From Bacteroidetes bacterium QS_8_68_15 (GTDB lineage: Bacteria > Bacteroidota > Rhodothermia > Rhodothermales > Salinibacteraceae), in NCBI GenBank assembly GCA_003023245.1, contig PXTR01000039.1, forward strand, positions 1 through 18,691: a stretch of DNA of 18,691 nt, written 5' to 3'. The first letter of the stretch is position 1; each line of letters begins with the position of its first letter. The notes beneath the pieces are model-generated. The model was not told where the DNA came from and did not search any database. It was given only the letters and a program-made list of their open reading frames with translations. Of this stretch, positions 7,301 to 13,136 are shown piece by piece. Made by a program: the position numbers and the translations under genes.

Positions 7301-8742
7301 ATCAGGGTGAGCGGCATGTAGCCCATGAACTCGCCGATGACGCCGGGCCAGAAGAGCATCGGCGCGAAGGCGAAGACGGTCGTGGCGGTGGCGGCGACGA
7401 CGGCCCCGCCCACCTCGGCCGTGCCCAGCCGCGCGGCCTCCAGCTTCGAATAGCCGTTCTCGTGGTAGCGGTAGATGTTTTCCACGATCACCACCGCGTT
7501 GTCGACGAGCATCCCCAGCGCGATGATGAGGCTGAACAGCATGATGAAGTTCAGCGTGTAGCCCATCGCCTGGAAGAAGATAAACGCCGTGAACATCGAG
7601 AGCGGAATGGCGATGCCGACGAGCGTGGCGTTGCGCACGCCCATAAAGAACAGCAGCACCGCCACCACGAAGATCAGCCCGCTGATGATGTTGTTTTCCA
7701 AGTCCGTCACCAGCGACTGCACGTTCTCGCTCTGGTCGCCGGTGACGACGACCCCGGTGCCGCTGGGCAGGTCGAAGTCGGCGATCGTCTCCTTGACGTT
7801 GGCGACGGCGTCGAGAATGTTGTCGCCGGGCCGCTTTTTGATCGAGAGGGAAATGACCGGGCGCGTCTCGGTGGTCTTGGCAGTGCGCAGCGCGCCCTCG
7901 GCGTTTTCGCGCTGGAGGGTCTGAAGGCGCGCGTAGGTCTCGCGGTCCTTAAAGCCGAAGACCACGTCGGCTACGTCGCGCACGTAGACGGGGTTGCCGT
8001 TCGGGGCGGCCACGACGAGGTCTTCGATCTGCTCGGCGGGCTGCTCGAACTGCCCGTTCACGCGCACCAGGAAGCTCTGGTCGCCCACGTCGATGGAGCC
8101 GCCGGGGATGTTGGTGTTTTCCTGGTCGACGGTGCGCACGAGGTCTTGCAGCGTGAGGCCGCGGCTGCTGAGCGCGCTCAAGTCGGCGTTGATGCGCACC
8201 TCGCGCGTGAGCCCGCCGATGATGTTAGCTTCGAGAATGGAGGGGAGGCCCTCGACTTCGTCTTGCAGGTCCTCGGCCAGCTCCTTCAGGCGCGCCAGGG
8301 AGTAGCTGGCCGTCAGATTGACCGTCATGATGGGGAACTCCGACGTGTCGATCTCATCGACGGAGGGGTCCTCCACCGCGTCGGGCAGCTCCGACTGCGC
8401 GCGGTCGACGGCCTGGTTGACCTCCTGGTACGCCTTGCTGAGGTTCTCGTCGGGGATAAACTCCACGACGACGGTCGAGACGCCCTCGGTGGAGGTGGAG
8501 CGCAGCTCGTCAATCCCGCTGACCGAGCTGATTTCCTGCTCGACGGGCTGGGTGACGACCGACTCGACGTCGTCGGGGCTGGCGCCGGGGTAGATCGAGG
8601 TGACGACGATGGTGGGAATCTCGATGGAGGGCGCCGACTCCTTCGGAATCGTCACGTAGCTGTACAGCCCCCCCGCCATGATCAGCAGCGTCAGCACGAC
8701 GATCGACGTCCGATACTTGATCGCCAAGTTCGTGATGCTCAT
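4330..8742 (-). CDS. RND-family efflux permease with enlarged central loop
   Basis: Inner-membrane proton-driven pump of the HAE1/AcrB-like RND superfamily, 1470 residues against a usual ~1040. TM1 is ~11-31. The first periplasmic half follows (YPGASPDDVE, residue 51 on), then the TM2-6 block at ~352-502 with GMLVDNAVVIVENIYR (D414, N415). The second half begins with TM7 at ~858-874, followed by FFPQTDPSRVQV, the second periplasmic half, and TM8-12 at ~1202-1376 with GIVVNNNIVLIDY. Between TM6 and TM7 lie about 350 extra residues: two hydrophobic segments (534-551, 554-571), the usual amphipathic linker (VQRYRRFLERML), then about six more (641-828). AcrB's D407 has a counterpart, while D408 and K940 align with Asn. 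The last ~85 residues are Ser/Gly/Glu-rich and probably disordered. The adaptor and TolC genes lie upstream in the same direction. The drug or solute exported cannot be told. Confidence 0.93.
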   Translation of the reverse strand: MSITNLAIKYRTSIVVLTLLIMAGGLYSYVTIPKESAPSIEIPTIVVTSIYPGASPDDVESVVTQPVEQEISSVSGIDELRSTSTEGVSTVVVEFIPDENLSKAYQEVNQAVDRAQSELPDAVEDPSVDEIDTSEFPIMTVNLTASYSLARLKELAEDLQDEVEGLPSILEANIIGGLTREVRINADLSALSSRGLTLQDLVRTVDQENTNIPGGSIDVGDQSFLVRVNGQFEQPAEQIEDLVVAAPNGNPVYVRDVADVVFGFKDRETYARLQTLQRENAEGALRTAKTTETRPVISLSIKKRPGDNILDAVANVKETIADFDLPSGTGVVVTGDQSENVQSLVTDLENNIISGLIFVVAVLLFFMGVRNATLVGIAIPLSMFTAFIFFQAMGYTLNFIMLFSLIIALGMLVDNAVVIVENIYRYHENGYSKLEAARLGTAEVGGAVVAATATTVFAFAPMLFWPGVIGEFMGYMPLTLIVTLTCSLFVALIINPVVTGIFVKVEGEEDGERKGKLEGKERAGETEQRPGWLRWVATGAVAFTALVLAFVNWQTLVVLAVAVPLLYYGYVKGLKPVGDRFMHEGMPRLVQRYRRFLERMLDRDYGARNGRADSANGSIDDGADDDVRGARSFLTNRYTRNMGALGALVAGVVLCALGGVIMAVTTVGGMLLLAPGGLLLAVGVLGVLFHTLEMVFLGGWTSVKAALGFAALCALLLAVQLPGGGVAPPTLLMIVAFPLLLAAVGFYGALHRRSDGSVAGTLDTVLFVLAGFLVIAAVLGGLGSGISALTGGASDGGSGGGAMGIWSFPVKPLGIAALVTIVAALGRLYRRRARSDAAPDGRGPIRRLVLTDNRAALLNSSVGLLLLIGCMFALQPTGVSFFPQTDPSRVQVTLDAPVGTNVQASNRIAAAAHDSLSALLAGNDAARGNVKNIVVNVGVGEDAQFGGGASRTRRSQLSLNFVDFAQRAEPTPATLSSLREQLSGFPGVEMDFTKEQQGPPTGAPVNIEVSGPKFDKLLSISNEIQRRLRTAQETGEIPGLVDLTDDANAGRPEVNVDIDRERANAYGLSTAGIAREVRAAIEGTEASQYRDGEDEYDITVRAQESDRRQIESLEALMINTPQGTPIPLSSVATLSESSGLGSITRLDEQRVITVTGDAAPGVNGQAVLGKVQEYLAEYRQGLPPAYSLEYTGANEEQQESFGFLGVALAIGVSLIFMVMIAQFNSVSAPFIIIVAVGLSMIGVLLGLILTRTPFSLFTFIGIISLAGIVVNNNIVLIDYVMQLRQRGMDKQNAIIEGGATRLRPVLLTALTTILGLVPLTFGLNVDFVGLLAELEPNFQIGSENTQFWGPMGTAIIAGLLFGTFLTLVIVPVMYSTFDSLSVRATRLFGGDPDEAGITSEAVATSGGVAAAPDGSELETTTASAGGNGASSASDDERRRDASFTPGGDGYDRSGGEEAAPEQEPPSSSAS

Positions 8743-8872
8743 GTCGGCCTGAAGATGCCTTCAGTAAAAAGGAGTTAGTGGTTCGTCCCCTCGCTGTCGC
8801 GCCCCGACCACAGGGAGGAAGTGCTCTCTGGGGTGCTCGCTCGTTCGCGGGCCGTTCGCTCGCTGCGCTCGC

Positions 8873-8933
8873 TGGTTCGTGCCTTCTACGCCGGCGGGAA
8901 TATTGGATACGTGCGCTGGTGAAACACGAACCA
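8873..8933. repeat. 9-bp inverted repeat in the adaptor-permease spacer
   Basis: TGGTTCGTG (8873-8881) and CACGAACCA (8925-8933) are perfect complements 43 bases apart. The 209-bp spacer (8743-8951) also repeats TGGTTCGT at 8779-8786 and holds GC-rich GCTCGCT/TTCGCTCG runs. A structured spacer here could lower permease expression relative to the adaptor or protect mRNA ends. No T-run follows, so it is not an intrinsic terminator. Confidence 0.45.
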
Positions 8934-8951
8934 CGATCAACGACCCACGAA

Positions 8952-10136
8952 CTAAATGTTTTCGCCTTCCTCCACCGGCGTGGTGGCGGCTTCGATGGTC
9001 TGGTACCGCTCGGTGACGCGCACCGTGTCGCCGGCGGCGACGTTGGCCTGGCCGCTGACGATGACCTCCTGGCCGTCCTGCAACCCGGAGAGGGCGACGG
9101 CCTGCTGCTGGTAGGTCGGCCCGATCGTCACGGAGCGCACATCCACGACGGGCGTCTCCGCGCCGGTGGTGGTGTCCCGCCCGGCGCCGCGGTCGACGAT
9201 GTAGACGTTGGTCCCTTCCTCGTCGCGCTCGACAGCCGTGCGCGGCACCACCAGCGCGTCCTCGACCGTGCGCGTCGGGATCTTCATCGTGCCGCTCATC
9301 TCGGGTTTGATCTGGCGGTCGCTGTTCGGGATTTCCACCTTGACGGGGAAGGTGCGGCTTTCCGGGTCGATGGTGTTGCCCACGAAGGTGACCTGCCCGC
9401 GCCGCGCCCCGGCGCCGTACGTGTCGAACTGGACGGTCACGCTCTGGCCGCGCTGCACGTCGTTGGCGTAGCGCTCCGGCACGTTGGCGGTGACCTCCAC
9501 ACGCCCGATGTCGACCATGCGCGCCGCCTGCTGCCCCGGTGAGATCTGCTCGCCCGGCTCGACCATGCGCTCCTCGACGATTCCGGCGAAGGGGGCGCGG
9601 ATGCGCGTGTTGGCGAGGCGATCTCGGGCGCTGGCGAGCTGGGCCTGCGTCTGGTTGACCGACGCGCGCGCCTGGTTGCGCTCGGAGCGCACCTGCTCGA
9701 ACTCCTGCGCGCTGATGATCGAGTCGCGATAGAGCGGCAGCTGGCGCTGGTAGCGGTCCGCGGCCAGCTCCAGGCGCGATTTGGCCGTTTCGAGCTGGGC
9801 CTTCGCCTGCTCGACGGCGGCCTCCGCCTCCCCGCTTTCGAGCCGCGCGACGACCTGGCCGGCTTTCACGAACGTGCCCTGCTCGGCGATGGACAGCACC
9901 GTGCCGCTGGCCTCGGCGCTGAGCGTGGCGTCGTTGAGCGCGGTCGCCTCGCCGTTGACCTCGAGCACATCCTCGAAGCGCGTGCGCTGCAAGGCGATCG
10001 TCTCGACGGGGGGGCGCTGCTCGGCGGTGTCCTCGGCGCTGGAATCGTCGCTGCTGCACCCGGCGAGGGGGGGCAGCCCGAGAAGGAGTGCCGCAAGCAT
10101 GGCGCTCGAAGCAGTTCGGCGGGTTGAGGTGATCAT
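8952..10136 (-). CDS. RND efflux periplasmic adaptor subunit (membrane fusion lipoprotein)
   Basis: Links the RND permease to the outer-membrane channel across the periplasm. With the chosen start it has 394 residues. The N-terminus has Arg residues, a hydrophobic core and the lipobox LAGC with Cys27, so it should be a lipoprotein. Then come a barrel-sandwich/lipoyl part (~43-103, SGTVLSIAEQGTFVKAGQVV), a coiled-coil hairpin (~104-178, rich in Gln/Ala/Glu), the returning lipoyl part (TRIRAPFAGIVEERMVEPGEQIS, split by one loop), a beta-barrel (~210-292), and a membrane-proximal domain (~293-383) ending in GDTVRVTERYQ. An ATG 39 codons upstream (10253) is open, but it would bury the lipoprotein signal inside the protein, so 10136 is preferred. 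The tolC stop lies 132 bp upstream and the permease start 209 bp downstream, consistent with one efflux transcription unit. Confidence 0.92.
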   Translation of the reverse strand: MITSTRRTASSAMLAALLLGLPPLAGCSSDDSSAEDTAEQRPPVETIALQRTRFEDVLEVNGEATALNDATLSAEASGTVLSIAEQGTFVKAGQVVARLESGEAEAAVEQAKAQLETAKSRLELAADRYQRQLPLYRDSIISAQEFEQVRSERNQARASVNQTQAQLASARDRLANTRIRAPFAGIVEERMVEPGEQISPGQQAARMVDIGRVEVTANVPERYANDVQRGQSVTVQFDTYGAGARRGQVTFVGNTIDPESRTFPVKVEIPNSDRQIKPEMSGTMKIPTRTVEDALVVPRTAVERDEEGTNVYIVDRGAGRDTTTGAETPVVDVRSVTIGPTYQQQAVALSGLQDGQEVIVSGQANVAAGDTVRVTERYQTIEAATTPVEEGENI

Positions 10137-10145
10137 TTCAGACGA

Positions 10146-10255
10146 AGTTGAAAGTGAGAAAGTTTGAAGGGGGGAAGGTTGGTCGGGCCGAACGCTGGAA
10201 AGCAGAGCGCCGCAGGCTGAAGAACGTTCAACCTCTAACTTTCCAACCTTCAACC
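10146..10255. repeat. Pair of inverted GTTGAA-type repeats in the tolC-adaptor spacer
   Basis: The segment 10146-10182 (GTTGAAAGTGAG ... GAAGGTTGG) faces 10222-10255 (GAACGTTCAACC ... CCAACCTTCAACC), including a perfect GAAGGTTGG/CCAACCTTC pair. Together they can fold into a long imperfect stem in the tolC-to-adaptor mRNA. They belong to the same degenerate family as 1044-1065 and 17151-17181. Confidence 0.45.
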
Positions 10256-10268
10256 GCGCGGGGCGCGC

Positions 10269-11930
10269 CTACCGGCGCGTGAAGCGCAACACGCTGTTTT
10301 CGAGAACAGGCTGCCCGACGGCGGTTTCGTAGGCGCTCTTGGCTGTGAGGTAGTCGTAGACGGCCTGCAGGTAGCTGAGGCGCGCCTGGTCGAGCTGGTC
10401 GCTGGCCTCGCGCAGCTGGAGCTGCGTAGCGACGCCCACGCCGAGGCGCTTCTGGGCCATCTCGTAGTTGAGCTCGGCGCGCTCGACGTTGGCGCGTTGC
10501 CCTTGCAGGCGCTCCCGCGCAGCCGAAAGGGTGCGCAACGCGCGTTGCACCTCCAGCCGCACCTGCGCGCGAAGTTGCCGGTAGTCGATCTGAGCCTGGT
10601 TGACCGCCACCTCGCGCTGCTCGATCTGCGCCGCGCGCCGAAAACCACTGAACAGATTCCAGCTCAAGCTCAGCCCTACGCTCACCGACGGGTTCCACAG
10701 GTCGTCGGCGAAGAAGCCGCGGCTGGTCTGGCGAAAGGTGAACGGGTCGCTCGGCGCGTTCGACACGCTGGTGCGGTCGTCGGCCACGCGCCCGCTGTAG
10801 TCGAGATTGGCAAATGCCGAAAGGGTCGGCAGGTACTGCGCCTGCGCCTGGCGGCGGTCGTTTTCGCGCAGCTCCACGGCCAGCTTGGCCTGGCGCACGT
10901 CCGGGCGGTTTTCGACGGCCGCGGCCATCGCCTCCTGCATCGACACCTGCGTGAAGCGGCCCACGTTGTCGGCCTGGAGCGCGCCGCGCAGGCGCACCGG
11001 CTCGTCGACGGGAAGCCCGATGTTGCGCTTGAGTTGGTCGACGGCCGTAGCCGCCTGGCTCCGGCGCTGGGCCAGCTGGGCGCGCAGGTTTTCCAGCTCC
11101 ACGCGGGCACTGACGCGCTCGAACTTCGGCGCGGTGCCGGCGGCCACTTGCTGGGCCACTTCCTTGTAGGTCTCGCGTGTGCGTTCAGCGCTCTGCGCGG
11201 TCACGCGCGCCTGCTCGGCCGAGAGGAGCGCCTGATAGTACGCCTGGCGTGTGCGGTCGACGAGCGTCTGTTCCTCACGGGTGGCCGCCAGCTCGTTGAC
11301 CGACTCGAGCGCCGCGGCGCCCTCGATAGCCACGAACGCCTGCCCGTTGAACAGCGGCTGCGTGATCGAAAGGCTGCCCGTAAATTGGTTGTCGACGGTG
11401 AACGGGTTGCCGCCGCCCCCGCCGCCCGGCTCGATACCGGCCTCGCGCCGCCCCTGCGCCTGCCGCCGCTGAAACTCCTGAAACGTGATCGGCTCGGTGG
11501 CGGGGTCGCCGTCGGTGCGGGCGCGCTCGTTGAAGGCGACCCACTCGGTGGCATTGCCCCCGCCGAAGAGCCCGCCGATGTTGCTCCCGGCGAAGGGATT
11601 GGCCTGCACGACGTTGCGCGTGTACCGGCCCGACAGGCTGACGTGCGGCAACACCTGGCTCCACGCCTGGCGGATTTGCGCCTGCGCGTTCTGCACGTCG
11701 AGGCGCGTGCGGCGGAGCCGGTAGTTCTCGCCGAGCGCCACGCGCACCGCCTCGGCCAGTGTCAGGGGCGTCGCGTTCGCGCCGGCTTCGCCCGCCAGCA
11801 CGTTCCGGCCGTCTGGAAGCTCGGGCACGGGCGGAATGCTTTCCCCCTCGCCCTGCTCGGGGTCTTGCTGGCCGAGCGGCTCGGCAGCGCGTTGCTCGCC
11901 AAGCTCGGGCGCGCGGCCTTCCTGCTCCAT
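10269..11930 (-). CDS. TolC-family outer-membrane efflux protein, no visible signal peptide
   Basis: Expected to form the outer-membrane channel and periplasmic alpha-helical tunnel of the adjacent RND pump. It has 553 residues with two OEP repeats: ~55-310 (TPLTLAEAVRVALGENYRLR, later TRQAYYQALLSAEQARV and LKRNIGLPVDEP) and ~330-545 (AMAAAVENRPDVRQAKLAVE, SLSWNLFSGFRRAAQIEQRE, QKRLGVGVATQLQLREASDQ). A Gly-rich loop lies near 166-174. The first 50 residues are acidic and Gln/Glu/Pro-rich, with no hydrophobic core. The open frame extends upstream to a TGA at 12066-12068 without any ATG, GTG or TTG, so this ATG is the earliest usable start. The other two frames of the 162-bp gap to tetR also lack a signal-like stretch. 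Either export is unusual or the true N-terminus has been lost. Confidence 0.9.
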   Translation of the reverse strand: MEQEGRAPELGEQRAAEPLGQQDPEQGEGESIPPVPELPDGRNVLAGEAGANATPLTLAEAVRVALGENYRLRRTRLDVQNAQAQIRQAWSQVLPHVSLSGRYTRNVVQANPFAGSNIGGLFGGGNATEWVAFNERARTDGDPATEPITFQEFQRRQAQGRREAGIEPGGGGGGNPFTVDNQFTGSLSITQPLFNGQAFVAIEGAAALESVNELAATREEQTLVDRTRQAYYQALLSAEQARVTAQSAERTRETYKEVAQQVAAGTAPKFERVSARVELENLRAQLAQRRSQAATAVDQLKRNIGLPVDEPVRLRGALQADNVGRFTQVSMQEAMAAAVENRPDVRQAKLAVELRENDRRQAQAQYLPTLSAFANLDYSGRVADDRTSVSNAPSDPFTFRQTSRGFFADDLWNPSVSVGLSLSWNLFSGFRRAAQIEQREVAVNQAQIDYRQLRAQVRLEVQRALRTLSAARERLQGQRANVERAELNYEMAQKRLGVGVATQLQLREASDQLDQARLSYLQAVYDYLTAKSAYETAVGQPVLENSVLRFTRR

Positions 11931-11996
11931 CTCGGGCGGGTCGCCCGCCTCGACCGGGTCGCCCGCGGGATCATTCGCGTCGTCCTCTTGGTCATG

Positions 11997-12029
11997 CGAA
12001 ACAGCGTTCGGTTCGAAACAGCGTTCGGT
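11997..12029. repeat. 16-bp direct repeat between tetR and tolC (candidate operator)
   Basis: CGAAACAGCGTTCGGT occurs at 11997-12012 and again at 12014-12029, one base apart. Each copy contains the partial palindrome CGAA-N6-TTCG. It sits 67-99 bases upstream of the tolC ATG. The 17-bp period does not match a whole helical turn count. It may be a regulator site or a recent tandem duplication. Confidence 0.6.
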
Positions 12030-12092
12030 GCGCGGGAACGGAAAAGCAGCACTCCGACGGACCGCTCAACGCGAGGGGCTGCGGGGAGGGCC

Positions 12093-12833
12093 TCAAGACG
12101 AATCGCCGTCGGGGGCGGCCAGGCCGTCGAAGAGCATCGCGGCGAGCATGTCGGCCGCTTCGTCGGGGCGTTGCAGAATGGTGTCGTCGCAGTCTTGCCC
12201 GCGCATCCCCTGATGATCCATCATGGCGCGGGCCATGACCATGCCCTTGGTGTTTTCCAGTATCATGTGAGCGACGGGGCGCGCCGGCAGAGCGCGGATT
12301 TCGCCTACCGCCGCCGCCTGCTCCAGCAGCGGCATGAGGGCTTTGACGAGGCGGTCTTCCTGAGCGTGGAAGTAGGCCGCCCGCTTCTGGTTTTCGCCGA
12401 AGATGAACCGGTGCGACTCCTTGAAGAGAATCATGAAGAGGGCTTCCTGCTCGCGAAAGAACCCGAACGCCTCGTACACGAACGCGCGAAACGCTTCGCG
12501 CAACGGGCGCTCCTCGGCGTCGGACACGAAGCGCTCGACGAGTGCGAAGAGGCCGTCGTAGGCTTCGTCGAAGACGGCGAAGAGCAGCTCTTCCTTGCCG
12601 CCTTCGAAGTAGTTGTAGAGCGTTCCCTTGCCGAACTCCGCGCGCGCAGCGATCTCGTCGAGGGTGGCGTGCGCGTACCCTTTCTCGGCAAAGACCCCCT
12701 GCGCCGCGCGCAACATCGCCCGGCGGCGGCGGCGGCGTTCGCGCTCGCGTCTCGAAAGCGGCGCGTCGTTTGAGCACGCATCGTTTGAGCGCGCGTCCAG
12801 GAAAGCGTCGTCGGCGGAGGGCGCTTCGGGCAT
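12093..12833 (-). CDS. TetR/AcrR-family transcriptional regulator
   Basis: DNA-binding repressor that most likely controls the efflux genes downstream of it. It has 246 residues. The HTH region is RAMLRAAQGVFAEKGYAHAT (38-57) running into TLDEIAARAEFGKGTLYNYF (57-76), a very typical TetR signature. The ligand-binding helical domain follows (~85-220), with FALVERFV and RALPARPVAHMILENTKGM. Residues 15-24 are a short repeat (RSNDA CSNDA) encoded by two near-identical 15-bp units at 12763-12792, and a six-Arg run precedes the HTH. A GTG 23 codons upstream (12902) is open but would translate the inverted repeats in the leader, so the ATG at 12833 is chosen. The tolC ATG follows after 162 bp on the same strand. 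The inducer is unknown. Confidence 0.92.
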   Translation of the reverse strand: MPEAPSADDAFLDARSNDACSNDAPLSRRERERRRRRRAMLRAAQGVFAEKGYAHATLDEIAARAEFGKGTLYNYFEGGKEELLFAVFDEAYDGLFALVERFVSDAEERPLREAFRAFVYEAFGFFREQEALFMILFKESHRFIFGENQKRAAYFHAQEDRLVKALMPLLEQAAAVGEIRALPARPVAHMILENTKGMVMARAMMDHQGMRGQDCDDTILQRPDEAADMLAAMLFDGLAAPDGDSS

Positions 12834-12867
12834 GAGGGGACCGCTCGGGAGAGATGCGTTGTAAAAA

Positions 12868-12883
12868 ATGACCGGATAGTCAT
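12868..12883. promoter_or_regulatory. Inverted repeat ATGAC-N6-GTCAT in the tetR leader (candidate operator)
   Basis: ATGAC at 12868-12872 and GTCAT at 12879-12883 are perfect complements around CGGATA. The site lies 35 bases upstream of the tetR ATG. TetR-family proteins commonly bind such imperfect palindromes in their own leader. Binding by this protein is inference. Confidence 0.45.
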
Positions 12884-12897
12884 CTGACGACCTACAC

Positions 12898-12910
12898 GTC
12901 ACCTCGTGAC
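12898..12910. promoter_or_regulatory. Inverted repeat GTCAC-CTC-GTGAC in the tetR leader (candidate operator)
   Basis: GTCAC at 12898-12902 and GTGAC at 12906-12910 are perfect complements with a three-base centre. It lies directly downstream of the candidate -10 element at 12920-12925, where bound repressor would block initiation. It shares GTCA/TGAC half-sites with the palindrome at 12868-12883. Confidence 0.45.
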
Positions 12911-12919
12911 CATTGATTC

Positions 12920-12945
12920 ATTTTATGCCGTTAAGAAACCAACAA
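12920..12945 (-). promoter_or_regulatory. Candidate tetR promoter
   Basis: On the minus strand TAAAAT (12920-12925) is five of six to the sigma-70 -10 consensus, with TTGTTGG upstream (12939-12945). The spacing is about 14 bases, shorter than ideal, so the -35 part is doubtful. It sits about 90 bases upstream of the tetR ATG and just before the operator-like palindromes. Confidence 0.3.
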
Positions 12946-13007
12946 GAGCACGCGATCGGCTCGCGAAGACGTCCGCTTACCGCCTGCGGAACGACGGCCC
13001 CAAACAA

Positions 13008-13047
13008 AAAAAGCGGACCCGCCCGTCTCCGGGCCGGTCCGCTTTTT
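13008..13047. terminator. Bidirectional intrinsic terminator
   Basis: Outer stem AAAAAGCGGACC (13008-13019) with GGTCCGCTTTTT (13036-13047), 12 perfect pairs. After one mismatch there is an inner stem GCCCG/CGGGC (13021-13025 with 13030-13034) and loop TCTC. T-runs end the stem on both strands; on the minus strand it reads GCTTTTTTTG. It lies about 90 bases beyond the stop of the OmpA-family gene and so separates that gene from tetR. Confidence 0.92.
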
Positions 13048-13136
13048 CGTTTCGGCATTCCCCGCGAGGGAAAGCGGCCGTTCGCGAGGAAGAAACGAGG
13101 CGCAGGGGGGGAGGAGGCGGGCCTCGACCAACGGAC

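Noticed and set aside
4357..8778. Plus-strand open frame of 1473 codons opposite the RND permease
   Set aside because: It mirrors the permease codon by codon, is rich in His/Arg/Gln/Asp with no domain, and arises because stop codons are rare opposite GC-rich coding sequence.
10497..12773. Plus-strand open frame of 758 codons opposite tolC and tetR
   Set aside because: It spans two well-supported genes and their spacer and has no family features. It is an antisense shadow.
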